Assembly: GCA_031655335.1 (NCBI GenBank)
Contig: CP134226.1
Coordinates: 186,001 to 250,000, forward strand
Direction of reading: 5' to 3'
Source of the DNA: Thalassospiraceae bacterium LMO-SO8
Lineage (GTDB): Bacteria; Pseudomonadota; Alphaproteobacteria; Rhodospirillales; Casp-alpha2
DNA: 64,000 nt
The notes beneath the pieces are model-generated. The model saw only the letters and a program-made list of their open reading frames with translations. It ran no database searches and had not been told where the DNA came from. The position numbers and the translations under genes were made by a program. The stretch's first letter is position 1. Each line of letters opens with the position of its first letter. Below, one piece after another: positions 9,188 to 17,943 of the stretch.

Positions 9188-10846
9188 CTAGCGGTCGCCG
9201 ACCGCGCCGAGCCCGAAGCCGCGCGGATCGGCGAAGGCGGCGCAGGCTTGCTTGTCGTTCGGCACGCCGCTGTCGCAATAAATGGCGTTGATGCGCACGC
9301 CCGAAGCCCCCGGATGCAGGGTATGGCCCAACGACCGCAACGCCGCCTGCTGGTCCTGCGGCAGGCCGGGTTCGATGACCAGGGCGTCCGTGCCCTCGGC
9401 GTAATAAAGCCGCGGGCCAGCAAGCACCGATTCCAGGCTCTGTCCGCCACCGGACACCCGAAGCGCCAGATCGGCGAGAGCTTCCGTGGCGCCGGGCCCG
9501 CCGGTCACCGTGGCGGCCATGAACACACGTTCCTCGTCTTTCTTGACGCGCGCCTCACCGACCAACAACAGCGGCGTCGCCGTCACCGGCGGCAGGCTGT
9601 CCTTGCCCGACGGCCGGGCCAAAAGAAACCCGAGCGAGGGCGCGATCTTGCCCGAACCGAAGGCCCCGTTCATGGACACGGTGCAGGCGACGGCCGAACC
9701 GAGCTGGTCGATCGCGACAATGCCCGTTGCATCGGCCCCCGGCGGCAGCGGGATCGCCGCGTCGCCTGTGGGCGGGCGTTGAGCATGGCGGTCTTCATCG
9801 AGCGTGCGGGCGATCAGGGCGTGGCGTTCGGCATCGACAAGATAATAGGCCGGCTGTGTCACAAGACCGTCCCGCCGAAGCCAGTCCGTGCGCCGCGCCT
9901 GGGCCGCCAGGGCCGCTTCGGCAAACAAATGCACGCGCGCGGCATCGTCGCGTTCGAAATACTTGGACTGGGCAAGAATGCCCGTCAGGTCCGCGGCGAG
10001 GGCGCCGCCCAGGACGGGGGGCGAAGGAAACAGGAATTGCGTGCGTTCGATATAGGGCAGCGTGATCGCGGGCCGGACCTCGGGCAGATAGGCGCGCATA
10101 TCCTCGATGGTCAGCGCGCCGCCCTGACTGTTGGCGTCGTCGACGAAATCACGCGCCAGCTGGCCCTGGTAAAAATCGCCGACCCCGCGCACCCGCAGGC
10201 GGCCGAGCACGCCCGCAATGCGCAGACGGTCCATGCGGTCGCCTTCCTTGGCCAGGTTCGGCGACCCGGCCTTGCGGAACAAAGCCGTCACGTCGGGCAG
10301 CCCCGCCAGACGTCCGGCCTGCTGGCGCAAATCCATGGCGAAGGCGCGCGACACGATCCCGCCGAACCGCGCCAGGTTTTCCGCCGGCTGCACCACCTGG
10401 CCCCATTTCAGGCTGCCAAGGCGCGCATGAAGCACCGCGAACCCTCTGGGATTGCCCGGCACGGGCACCTTGCCCCGGTCGGCGCCGCCGGCACCCTGGG
10501 GAACCAGCGCCGGAAACGACAGCACGTCGTTGCGTTTGTTGACGTTGTCGCGAATGACGCAGACGCCGCCGCCGCCCAGGCCCGCATGGGTCGGCTTGGT
10601 CACCGCCAGGGTAAAGTACATGGCCGTCACCGCATCCGCCGCGGACCCGCCAGCCGACAGAATGTCGCGTCCAACAAGGGCGGCCTGCGGATCGTCGGCG
10701 GCGATGCCGCCCAGGAAACCGCGCACGAAGCCGGTCTCGCCCAACTGCTTGGTGTTTTCTTCCTTCTTATCGCCGAACGGGTTGGAAATCCCCCCCGAAC
10801 AGCCGGCGACGAGCCCCGTGCAAAGCGCAACGGCCACTATCGGCAT
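9188..10846 (-). CDS. Divergent gamma-glutamyltransferase-family lipoprotein
   Basis: This 552-residue protein has the overall plan of gamma-glutamyltransferases: GGSAADAV and HAGLGGGG near the N-terminus, and a later small-subunit-like region SAVACTVSMNGAFGSG. ATG 10846 gives a compact lipoprotein signal with lipobox LVAGC (Cys16), implying a membrane-anchored periplasmic product. An upstream ATG at 10945 would give an unusually long signal. The nucleophile region reads ADATGIVAID. When anchored on the conserved Asp, the Thr is one place later than in E. coli GGT and an Ala occupies the nucleophile position. The later oxyanion Ser-Ser and GSPGG motifs are also degenerate. It may lack autoprocessing. 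Confidence 0.8.
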   Translation of the reverse strand: MPIVAVALCTGLVAGCSGGISNPFGDKKEENTKQLGETGFVRGFLGGIAADDPQAALVGRDILSAGGSAADAVTAMYFTLAVTKPTHAGLGGGGVCVIRDNVNKRNDVLSFPALVPQGAGGADRGKVPVPGNPRGFAVLHARLGSLKWGQVVQPAENLARFGGIVSRAFAMDLRQQAGRLAGLPDVTALFRKAGSPNLAKEGDRMDRLRIAGVLGRLRVRGVGDFYQGQLARDFVDDANSQGGALTIEDMRAYLPEVRPAITLPYIERTQFLFPSPPVLGGALAADLTGILAQSKYFERDDAARVHLFAEAALAAQARRTDWLRRDGLVTQPAYYLVDAERHALIARTLDEDRHAQRPPTGDAAIPLPPGADATGIVAIDQLGSAVACTVSMNGAFGSGKIAPSLGFLLARPSGKDSLPPVTATPLLLVGEARVKKDEERVFMAATVTGGPGATEALADLALRVSGGGQSLESVLAGPRLYYAEGTDALVIEPGLPQDQQAALRSLGHTLHPGASGVRINAIYCDSGVPNDKQACAAFADPRGFGLGAVGDR

Positions 10847-10931
10847 GGTGAATTGACGGGACCCCGGAGCGTGACTACGTTTAACGGGCCCGGAAACAGA
10901 AGGGAACGCGTCCCAACCGGCGCTGATTGCT

Positions 10932-12293
10932 TTGAAAAGCCGCATCTTTAAACCGTTGTTTTTGATCGTTGTTTTTGGCATCGGCCTGTGCTTTTGGTCG
11001 ACGGCTTCCCTTGCCCAGCGCTTGTCGATGATTCGGGACGTCGAAATCGAAAATATCATCCAGGAGTACGCGACGCCAGTTTTCGAGGCCGCGGGGCTGA
11101 ATCCCAAGTCCATCAAGACCTACCTCGTAAACGACCACCGACTCAACGCCTTTGTCGCGGGCGGCCAGAACATGTTCATCAATACGGGCCTGTTGATGCA
11201 GGCCGACGCCCCTGGGCAGGTGATCGGCGTGATCGCCCACGAAACAGGCCATATCGCGGGCAATCATCTGGCGCGGACCCACGAAGCCCTGTCGCGCACG
11301 GCGGCGGCCCAGATCCTGTCCATGATCCTGGGCAGCGCCGCGGTCATCGCCGGCGCGCCCGATGCGGGCGCGGCGATCCTGGGCGGCGGGCAAAGCATGC
11401 TCCAGCGGTCGTTCCTGGCCTACAACCGGGGCCATGAAGCGGCTGCCGACCAAGCCGCCATGACCTACCTGGACCGCACCAAGCAATCGACCAAGGGCCT
11501 GCTGGAATTCATGGGCAAGCTGGAATCCAACGAACTTCTGATCAACGCCAGCCGCGACCCCTATCTGCTGACCCACCCGCTGACCCGCGAACGTATCGAC
11601 GCACTGGAAGCCCATGTCGAACGGTCCCCCTATTCGGACATCAAGGACGACCCGAAGCTGGTCGCCCGGCACGCGCGCATGCAGGCCAAGCTGCTTGCCT
11701 TTCTCACGCCGGGCCAGGCGCTGCGCAAGTTCAAGAGCGACGACACCAGCGTGCCGGCCCGCTATGCCCGGGCCATCGCCTTTTTCAGGACCGCGCGGAT
11801 AGAAGAGTTTCTGGCCGCCATCGACAGCCTGATCGCCGAGCATCCGGACGATCCCTACTTCCACGAGATCAAGGGCCAGGGCCTGTATGAAAACGGCGAC
11901 GCCAAGGGCGCCATGCCGTCCTACGCCAAGGCCGTGGAGCTGCTGCCGAAATCGGACCTGCTGCGCATGGAACTGGCCCGCGTCGAACTGGCGACCGAAG
12001 ACCCCAAGGTTCTTGACGACGCCATCGAAAACCTGAAATTCGCCGCCCATTACGAGCGGTTCTCGCCGGGCATCTATCAACTTCTCGGCAACGCCTATTA
12101 CAAAAAGGGCGATGAGCCGCGGGCCCGGCTTTACCACGCCGACGCCGCGTTCCTGCGGGGCGAAATGGAAAAGGCGATCTACAACGGCGAAGTCGCCGCC
12201 CGGTCGTTCACCGAAGGCAGTCCCGAATGGGTCCGCGCCAAGGACATCATCAACGCCGCACAGGTCCAGCAGCAGAAGCGGAAGGAACAATAG
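10932..12293 (+). CDS. Periplasmic M48 metalloprotease with TPR tail (BepA-like)
   Basis: A 453-residue secreted zinc protease related to BepA/YfgC, which maintains outer-membrane protein assembly. The signal peptide ends near WSTASLAQ. The catalytic HExxH lies in IAHETGHIAGNHL and the third-ligand region in GHEAAADQAA. TPR-like repeats fill roughly residues 280-440. The start is TTG at 10932; no in-frame ATG occurs before the signal peptide ends. The gene is divergent from the GGT-like gene and ends 2 bp before the next lipoprotein gene, so those two are probably translated together. Confidence 0.9.
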   Translation: MKSRIFKPLFLIVVFGIGLCFWSTASLAQRLSMIRDVEIENIIQEYATPVFEAAGLNPKSIKTYLVNDHRLNAFVAGGQNMFINTGLLMQADAPGQVIGVIAHETGHIAGNHLARTHEALSRTAAAQILSMILGSAAVIAGAPDAGAAILGGGQSMLQRSFLAYNRGHEAAADQAAMTYLDRTKQSTKGLLEFMGKLESNELLINASRDPYLLTHPLTRERIDALEAHVERSPYSDIKDDPKLVARHARMQAKLLAFLTPGQALRKFKSDDTSVPARYARAIAFFRTARIEEFLAAIDSLIAEHPDDPYFHEIKGQGLYENGDAKGAMPSYAKAVELLPKSDLLRMELARVELATEDPKVLDDAIENLKFAAHYERFSPGIYQLLGNAYYKKGDEPRARLYHADAAFLRGEMEKAIYNGEVAARSFTEGSPEWVRAKDIINAAQVQQQKRKEQ

Positions 12294-12295
12294 GC

Positions 12296-13057
12296 GTGGC
12301 ACCGCGGCGGCGCCACGCGGCCGTGCGGATGGTTGTCGCGGCGGCGGTTCTGAGTGCGCTGTTGACCGGCTGCGTGACCGGCCCCCATGGCGGCGAACGG
12401 CCCGCCCCCGGACAGCCGGCCAGCGACATCCAGAACATCATGGCGACCCTGGGTCCCTCCCCCCTGTTCGCGGGTCTGGACCCGGGCGACCGCTGGCTGA
12501 TCGTCGGCGACCCCTTGGGCGGCCGCGCGCGCATGGCGATGGATGAAGGCCTGCCGGTCGTCCACTTGTCGGCGGGACCGGACGACCTGATCCTGGGCCG
12601 GCGCATCGACCAACACCTTTTGGCCGCCCCCTTCCTGACCTGGAACTGGAAGATGTCGCCCCATGCCCCGCCCTACCATCCAATCCGCGTGATCGTCGGT
12701 TTCGCCGACACGTCGCGCCCGCTCGACCCCAAGGACGTGACCCTGCGCCGCCTGCCGGACGGCGTGCGGGTGCTGGAACTGGTGTGGAACGACAAGGCGC
12801 TGCGCCGCGGCACCATGGACATGCCCAAGGACGGAGCCCCCGCGCGCTATACCGTGCGCGGCGGCGAGGAAGCGCTGGGCAAACGCTGGCAGGAAGGCAT
12901 CGACCTGATCTCTCTGCACGACACGGCCTGGCCGGGCCTGTCGACCAGCCATACCCGGATCGTGTTCGTCGCGGCGCGCGCCGCCGCCGCGCCGCCGGCC
13001 CGGCCCGGCGCATCCGTTCCGGCGGCTCTGATTTCCGACATTCGTCTGCTGCGCTGA
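12296..13057 (+). CDS. DUF3047-like lipoprotein
   Basis: About 253 residues. The GTG start at 12296 follows GGAAGGA closely; ATG 12329 is an alternative. The N-terminus is a lipoprotein signal with lipobox LLTGC. The mature part resembles DUF3047 proteins: a mid-region FLTWNWKM strand, VIVGFAD, LELVWND, a late RYTVRGGEEALG block and a C-terminal TRIVFVAAR strand. No function is established for the family. Position right after the BepA-like protease suggests an envelope role. Confidence 0.72.
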   Translation: MAPRRRHAAVRMVVAAAVLSALLTGCVTGPHGGERPAPGQPASDIQNIMATLGPSPLFAGLDPGDRWLIVGDPLGGRARMAMDEGLPVVHLSAGPDDLILGRRIDQHLLAAPFLTWNWKMSPHAPPYHPIRVIVGFADTSRPLDPKDVTLRRLPDGVRVLELVWNDKALRRGTMDMPKDGAPARYTVRGGEEALGKRWQEGIDLISLHDTAWPGLSTSHTRIVFVAARAAAAPPARPGASVPAALISDIRLLR

Positions 13058-13146
13058 CGGGATCGTGACACGGCGGCGTCCGCGCCCGCTTGCCCCTTGC
13101 CGCGGTCTGGACCAATATGCGCCCACCATTTGGATAAGGAATGACC

Positions 13147-13926
13147 ATGATCTTTCGGTTTGCCGCCTTGCCGGGCGTCTCGCTCATCGCCGCCGCCCTT
13201 GCCCTGGGCGCGGTTCTCGTCGCCCCGGCCGCACAGGCCCAGGACAAGACGCCCGCCATGGACCCGCAACAGCGCGGCGCCATCGAGACCGTCGTCCGCG
13301 AGTATCTCCTCGCCAATCCCGAGGTCATCGTCGATGCCATCCGCCTGTACCGCGAACGGGAACAGCAGGCCCAGGCGGACCAGGCGAAAATGGCGCTGTC
13401 GGCCCATAAGGACAGCCTGACCAACGACCCCAACGCCCCCGTCGCCGGGAATCCCAAGGGCGACGTGACGGTGGTCGAATTCTTCGATTACCACTGCGGC
13501 TACTGCAAGCGGGTGTTTCCGGTGCTGCGCGAACTCCTGGACTCGGACAAGAACCTGCGCTGGGTGTTCAAGGAATTCCCCATCCTGGGCCCGGAATCGG
13601 TGACCGCGTCGCGCGCGGCGCTGGCCGCCTGGAAGCTGAACCCGGCCAAGTACCTGGATTTTCATGCCGCCCTGATGGCGACCTCGGGCGGTCTGCCCGA
13701 AGACCGCATCCTGAAGATCGCCAAAACAGCCGGGTACGACACGGACAAGCTCAAGAAAGAGATGGCGTCCGATTCCGTCACCGCCGAGATCAACCGAAAT
13801 CATCAGATCGCCGAAACCCTCGGCATCCGCGGCACGCCGGCCTTCATCGTCGGCGACGAACTGGTGCCCGGCGCGGTCGACATCGATACCCTGCGCCAAC
13901 TGATCGCCAAGGCGCGCAAGGGCTAA
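13147..13926 (+). CDS. Secreted DsbA-family thiol-disulfide oxidoreductase
   Basis: A thioredoxin-fold protein exported by a signal peptide (cleavage near PAAQA-QDK). It has an N-terminal helix (QQRGAIETVVREYLLANP) like the oligomerising arm of ScsC and related DsbA proteins. The redox site is CGYC in FDYHCGYCKRVFP and the cis-Pro loop lies in IRGTPAFIVGD. It probably forms or isomerises disulfides in periplasmic proteins. ATG 13147 is preferred over ATG 13141 because AAGGA ends at 13140, which leaves 6 nt of spacing instead of none. The convergent neighbour encodes EipB, a protein known to carry a disulfide. Confidence 0.9.
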   Translation: MIFRFAALPGVSLIAAALALGAVLVAPAAQAQDKTPAMDPQQRGAIETVVREYLLANPEVIVDAIRLYREREQQAQADQAKMALSAHKDSLTNDPNAPVAGNPKGDVTVVEFFDYHCGYCKRVFPVLRELLDSDKNLRWVFKEFPILGPESVTASRAALAAWKLNPAKYLDFHAALMATSGGLPEDRILKIAKTAGYDTDKLKKEMASDSVTAEINRNHQIAETLGIRGTPAFIVGDELVPGAVDIDTLRQLIAKARKG

Positions 13927-13957
13927 CCCCCCGTGGCTTGCCGCCAGCAGCTAGCCG

Positions 13958-14788
13958 CTAACCGCAGCTGGGTTCCGGCAGCGGATGGATTTCCTTAAGC
14001 GCCTGAATGACGACAAACCCGCCCAGGTCCATCTCCATGCGGCGCGGCACGCCGTTGTCCAGCAATTCCATGGTGAACTGGAAACTGGGCGTCGATTGCG
14101 GCTGTGTGCCCGTGGTTTCGAAATAGGCTGAGGACACGCGCCAACCCGGCCCGGTGCCCAAGGGCCCCCAGGCCGTCTGGAGGCCCTTGCCCTCACCCGT
14201 CTTGAAGCGGCCCGTGATCACGCTGGACATCAGCTGGGGGCCGATATCCTCGGTCCCGTCAAAGACATGAAACCGCACCTGTTTCTCGCCCGCCTGGGCG
14301 GCGGCCAGAAGCTTTCGGACCTGTCCGACCGGCAGGTAGGTGTCGTCGGGGATTTTCACCCTTTTGCCGTCCGGCTCCGCATAGACCGCTTCGCCGCCGG
14401 CCCCTTCGCGGGCGACCTCCAAACGGCCCTTCAGCCTGGTATCCTCGTCGCCTGCCTTGCTTTTGATGGTCGCGGCGAAACGATAGCGCGTGCCGTCCAT
14501 CGATTCCCAACTGGTGAAGCGGATTTCCCGGTCGATCACCCCGCCCACTCGGGTCAGGATATGCATGACCATGTGTTCGGCGACGATCCAGCCGTCGCAG
14601 GTCCGCTCGACCGATCGGGTGACCAGGCCTTCGACTCCGTCATAGGGCACCTGTCCCGAAATGGGGCCGGGCAGAAGATGATAGACCGCCCTGTGCGGCA
14701 CCAGATTGCCCGCCGCGACGGGGCTCGACAGCATTGCCAAGGCGATTATTCCGGCCGCGGCAAGCGCCGGGGCCACTCTGACTGTCAT
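13958..14788 (-). CDS. eipB: Cell envelope integrity protein EipB (DUF1849)
   Basis: A 276-residue periplasmic protein with signal peptide MTVRVAPALAAAGIIALAML. It matches the DUF1849 family: it opens with PHRAVYHL after the signal and carries two cysteines, one in ERTCDGW and one in the C-terminal PEPSCG. In Brucella, EipB is a beta-spiral envelope protein whose equivalent cysteines form a disulfide. ATG 14788 has GGTGGAG at good spacing; an in-frame GTG at 14800 overlaps that ribosome-binding site. It converges on the DsbA-like gene (31 bp between stops). Confidence 0.88.
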   Translation of the reverse strand: MTVRVAPALAAAGIIALAMLSSPVAAGNLVPHRAVYHLLPGPISGQVPYDGVEGLVTRSVERTCDGWIVAEHMVMHILTRVGGVIDREIRFTSWESMDGTRYRFAATIKSKAGDEDTRLKGRLEVAREGAGGEAVYAEPDGKRVKIPDDTYLPVGQVRKLLAAAQAGEKQVRFHVFDGTEDIGPQLMSSVITGRFKTGEGKGLQTAWGPLGTGPGWRVSSAYFETTGTQPQSTPSFQFTMELLDNGVPRRMEMDLGGFVVIQALKEIHPLPEPSCG

Positions 14789-14923
14789 GATCGTCTCCAC
14801 CCGATGGTTTGCGCAGAGGGGACGTATATCCCCGTCTTTCCGACGACCTTAGAGCCTCAAGCGCCGGGCCGTAAAGATGCCGGCCCGCACGGAACGCTGG
14901 ATCGCTATCCCTGAAAAGGGTAG

Positions 14924-14935
14924 ATTGTATACAAT
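14924..14935. promoter_or_regulatory. Palindrome ATTGTATACAAT upstream of a dioxygenase gene
   Basis: A perfect 12-bp palindrome 64 bp before the TauD start, in the otherwise GC-rich gap between eipB and the dioxygenase. TTGTATACAA-type sites are typical of GntR/FCD-family operators. No GntR gene is nearby, so the assignment is inference. Confidence 0.4.
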
Positions 14936-14999
14936 AAACAGGCCCAAAATGGGCCGGGAGGGCTCCGGCGCCCTGCACGACCTGGGAGGACATTCGACC

Positions 15000-15890
15000 G
15001 TGAAGATCACACCCCTTCATCCCGTTCTCGGCGCCGAGGTCACGGACATCGACCTTGCCGCCGAATTGACCGCGGCCCAGGTATCCGACATCCGCGCCGC
15101 GATGGACACCTACGGTGTTCTGGCGTTTCGCGGCCAGGCCCTGGACGACGCGCAGCAGCGGCGGTTTTCGGAAAACTTCGGTCCCCTGGAAACCAGCCGC
15201 AAGCTGCACCGCAAGGGATACGTCCCGCGCCTGGATCCGAAGATGAGCGACATTTCCAACCTGGATGAAAACGGCACCCCCCTGCCGAAGGACGATTTCC
15301 GCCTGCTCAACATGTACGCCAACCGTTTGTGGCACACGGATTCGTCGTTCAAACCCATTCCCGCCCGCTATTCGATCCTGGCGGCCCATGTCCTGCCCAA
15401 GAACGGCGGCGGCAACACCGAATTCGCCGACATGCGCGCGGCCTACGACGACCTGGACACGGCCACCAAGGCCCGCATCGAACATTACATCTGCATTCAT
15501 TCCATCATGAATTCGCGGGAACGGCTGGGCTTCACCGATTTCGACGAGGGCGAACGCAAGGGCCTGCCGCCGGTCCGCCAGGTGCTGGTGCGCACCCATC
15601 CGGGATCGGGCCGCAAGAGCCTTTATCTGGCGTCCCACGCGGGCAGCATCGAGGGCCTGCCCGTGCCCGAGGGCCGCATCATCCTGATGGACCTGATGGA
15701 ACACGCGACGCAGCCCAAATATGTCTACAGCCATGTCTGGCGGCCGGGCGACGTGGTCATGTGGGACAACCGCTGCACCATGCACCGGGGCCGATGGCAC
15801 GATCCGGCGGATATCCGCGACCTGCGCCGGACCACCATTTCCGACGAGGTTCCGACCGTGCCCCAGGAAGCCCCCCGCCAGGCAGGGTGA
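15000..15890 (+). CDS. TauD/TfdA-family Fe(II)/2-oxoglutarate dioxygenase
   Basis: A 296-residue non-haem iron oxygenase that uses 2-oxoglutarate and oxygen to hydroxylate a substrate, often releasing sulfite, ammonia or an alcohol. The iron facial triad appears as HxD in RLWHTDS and the distal His in NRCTMHRGRW; the 2-oxoglutarate Arg lies in DLRRTTI. GTG 15000 is chosen because GGGAGGACA sits just upstream and conserved sequence starts at VKITPLHPVLGAEV. Closer in pattern to TfdA-like ether dioxygenases than to the two other TauD proteins here. The substrate is unknown. Confidence 0.9.
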   Translation: MKITPLHPVLGAEVTDIDLAAELTAAQVSDIRAAMDTYGVLAFRGQALDDAQQRRFSENFGPLETSRKLHRKGYVPRLDPKMSDISNLDENGTPLPKDDFRLLNMYANRLWHTDSSFKPIPARYSILAAHVLPKNGGGNTEFADMRAAYDDLDTATKARIEHYICIHSIMNSRERLGFTDFDEGERKGLPPVRQVLVRTHPGSGRKSLYLASHAGSIEGLPVPEGRIILMDLMEHATQPKYVYSHVWRPGDVVMWDNRCTMHRGRWHDPADIRDLRRTTISDEVPTVPQEAPRQAG

Positions 15891-15996
15891 CCGGCGCCGC
15901 CCGGCACTTGATTACGGTTTCTTAATATAGCTGCGCGATCCTGTCCGCGCGTATTGGACAGGTCCGCCGTTCGGGCCGCCGCCGGGGAAAATTTGC

Positions 15997-16317
15997 ATGC
16001 ACGTCGCGGCCAACAATCACGTCACCCGCCCGACCCGCCATCCTTATCATCAGCCCGCCCACGGCCGGTACGGTAACCGCGCCTTCCACGGATCCGTGGA
16101 AAACGTCTCCGCCACGGGAGCCGCGATCGCCTTGGGCGAGGCCGGGGTGACGGTCGACAACGGCACGTTCGTCGACATGCATGTCGAGGGCCTGGGGCAT
16201 CTTTCCGGCCGTGTCGCGCGGACCTACGATGGCGGTTTCGCGGTGCAGTTCGACACCGACGGCACGGACCTGGATGCCGTCGCCGAGGCGATTGGCCGGC
16301 TCGACCGCCACGCCTGA
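15997..16317 (+). CDS. PilZ domain protein
   Basis: A 106-residue single-domain protein. It has the PilZ layout: a basic N-terminus (RPTRHP), then SVENVSATGAAIAL and GRVARTYDGGFAVQF. PilZ domains bind cyclic di-GMP through an RxxxR and a (D/N)xSxxG motif. Here NVSATG fits the second motif, while the first is only partly recognisable. A cytoplasmic effector or adaptor is likely; the target is unknown. It stands alone between the dioxygenase and a PAS_5 gene. Confidence 0.8.
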   Translation: MHVAANNHVTRPTRHPYHQPAHGRYGNRAFHGSVENVSATGAAIALGEAGVTVDNGTFVDMHVEGLGHLSGRVARTYDGGFAVQFDTDGTDLDAVAEAIGRLDRHA

Positions 16318-16466
16318 GCCCGCCGCTTCATTCGCGCACTACATACATTAGGATTCACCAAAATATAGACCAAAGTCAGGGTTACCCCCACGGCTTGGGT
16401 CGCTGTAGTCTTGTCTAATAAACCGACATTCTCCCCAATTCGTCGGAAGATCGAGACCACGGTGAC

Positions 16467-17015
16467 ATGAAAACCCTGCCTCCCATCGTGCTGGACGGCC
16501 AGATGCGACCTGTCGTGAGTACGGTTGCGATTGAGCCGGAAACGGTCGACGATCCGCATATCCAGGCCTGCATGGCGTACTGGTCCGACGTGAAGGGCGA
16601 TGCCTTCGCGCCCAGTTGGGCGAACTTTCATCTGCATGAACTGCCGGCGCGGGTGTTGCCCTATGCGCTGGTACTCGATGTCGCGGGCGTTCCGGCGGAA
16701 TTCACCTACCGCTACTGGGGGTCGGGGCATACCCACTATCATCGACGCGATTACACCGGGAAGAAATTGACGGACATGGCCGACGCCTGGTCCGCGACCC
16801 TGCTGACGCGGCAATACATGGCCGTGTTCGAAGTCCGCCGTCCCCTGGTCTTTCTCAACACCTACGAAGGGGTGGAAGAACCCCTGCGGTCGTTGCGCAT
16901 GCCGCTGTCCGAAGACGGTCACGCCATTACCCAGATGTTCGCCTTCGTCGGCCGGCGGGACGTCACCGAAACTCTGAAAAATCTATTCACACCATCACCG
17001 GATTACAGCGGCTAG
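16467..17015 (+). CDS. PAS_5-family protein
   Basis: A 182-residue protein with the features of the PAS_5 family, common in Rhodospirillales: an opening YW-containing helix (ACMAYWSDVKGDAFAPSW), HLHELPARVLPYALVLDV and YRYWGSG followed by DYTGKKLTDM. These are sensory PAS-like folds without an output domain. No ligand or partner can be named. The preceding 150 bp are AT-rich compared with the surroundings and probably hold its promoter. Confidence 0.75.
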   Translation: MKTLPPIVLDGQMRPVVSTVAIEPETVDDPHIQACMAYWSDVKGDAFAPSWANFHLHELPARVLPYALVLDVAGVPAEFTYRYWGSGHTHYHRRDYTGKKLTDMADAWSATLLTRQYMAVFEVRRPLVFLNTYEGVEEPLRSLRMPLSEDGHAITQMFAFVGRRDVTETLKNLFTPSPDYSG

Positions 17016-17111
17016 TCGCACTGTGTTATCGGCCGTCCCGCCGCGCCCGCTTGCCAGCCTCCGTCACCTTGCGTAGGGTCACCGGATCGACATCCGGGAG
17101 GAACACCACTC

Positions 17112-17855
17112 ATGACTGAACGAAAGCGCGCGGCCCTGGTTACGGGGTCGGGGAAGAATATTGGCCGGGCCTGTGTCTTGGCGCTGGCGCGGGACGGTTT
17201 TAACGTCGTCATCAACGGATCCAGCGACCGGGCGTCCTGCGACGCCACCGCCGACGCCGCGCGGGCCTTGGGCGCCGACGCCCTGGTGATCATGGCCGAC
17301 GTCGGCGACAAGACCGCCTGCGACGCCATGGCGGCCGAGGCCATCGGCCATTTCGGCGGCATCGACGTGCTGATCAACAATGCCGCGATCCGGCCCAGCC
17401 ACAGCTTTCTCGACATCACCGACGAGACCTGGGAACGGGTGCTGGACGTCAACATGAACGCCGCCTTCCGTCTGGCCCGCGCCTGCCTGCCCGGCATGGT
17501 CGACCGGGGCTGGGGCCGCATCGTCAACTTCGCCGGCATGAATGCCATCCACGGCTACAACGGCCGCGCCCATGTCAGCGTGTCCAAGCACGGATCCTGG
17601 GGGCTGACCAAGGCCCTGGGCAAGGAGTTCGGGCCCAAGGGCATCACCACCAACATCATTTCGTCCGGCCCCATCGCCGGCGACCATTCGGATCCCGCCA
17701 TGGCCGAGCATATCGCCTCCATGAAGGCGCGGGTGCCGGTGGGCCGCCTGGGCACGCCCGAGGAGATCGCCGGCATGATCGCCTATCTGGTGTCCGACCA
17801 GGGCGGGTTCATGAACGGTCAGCTGATCCAGATCAACGGTGGGACGGAAACCTGA
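17112..17855 (+). CDS. SDR-family protein lacking the catalytic Ser and Tyr
   Basis: A 247-residue Rossmann protein with the NAD(P) glycine motif TGSGKNIG, INNAAI and the structural Asn in DVNMNAAF. The catalytic serine position (normally NISS) reads NFAG, so Gly142. The YxxxK tyrosine position reads Val155 in HVSVSKHG, with only Lys159 kept. The C-terminal LGTPEEIAGMIAYLVSD and INGGTE are normal for FabG-like SDRs. It either uses a different mechanism or binds without classical SDR catalysis. ATG 17112 follows GGGAGGAAC. Confidence 0.88.
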   Translation: MTERKRAALVTGSGKNIGRACVLALARDGFNVVINGSSDRASCDATADAARALGADALVIMADVGDKTACDAMAAEAIGHFGGIDVLINNAAIRPSHSFLDITDETWERVLDVNMNAAFRLARACLPGMVDRGWGRIVNFAGMNAIHGYNGRAHVSVSKHGSWGLTKALGKEFGPKGITTNIISSGPIAGDHSDPAMAEHIASMKARVPVGRLGTPEEIAGMIAYLVSDQGGFMNGQLIQINGGTET

Positions 17856-17943
17856 GCGAACGGACGCTCCCGGACCCGGCCGGATGGCTTTACCTTTGGT
17901 TTTTTGCTAAGAATTTTCGGTACTTGGCGGAAACGAGGCAGCG

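Noticed and set aside
16318-16466. AT-rich gap considered as an island boundary.
   Set aside because: No integrase, tRNA or flanking repeats; it is just a promoter-sized gap before the PAS_5 gene.
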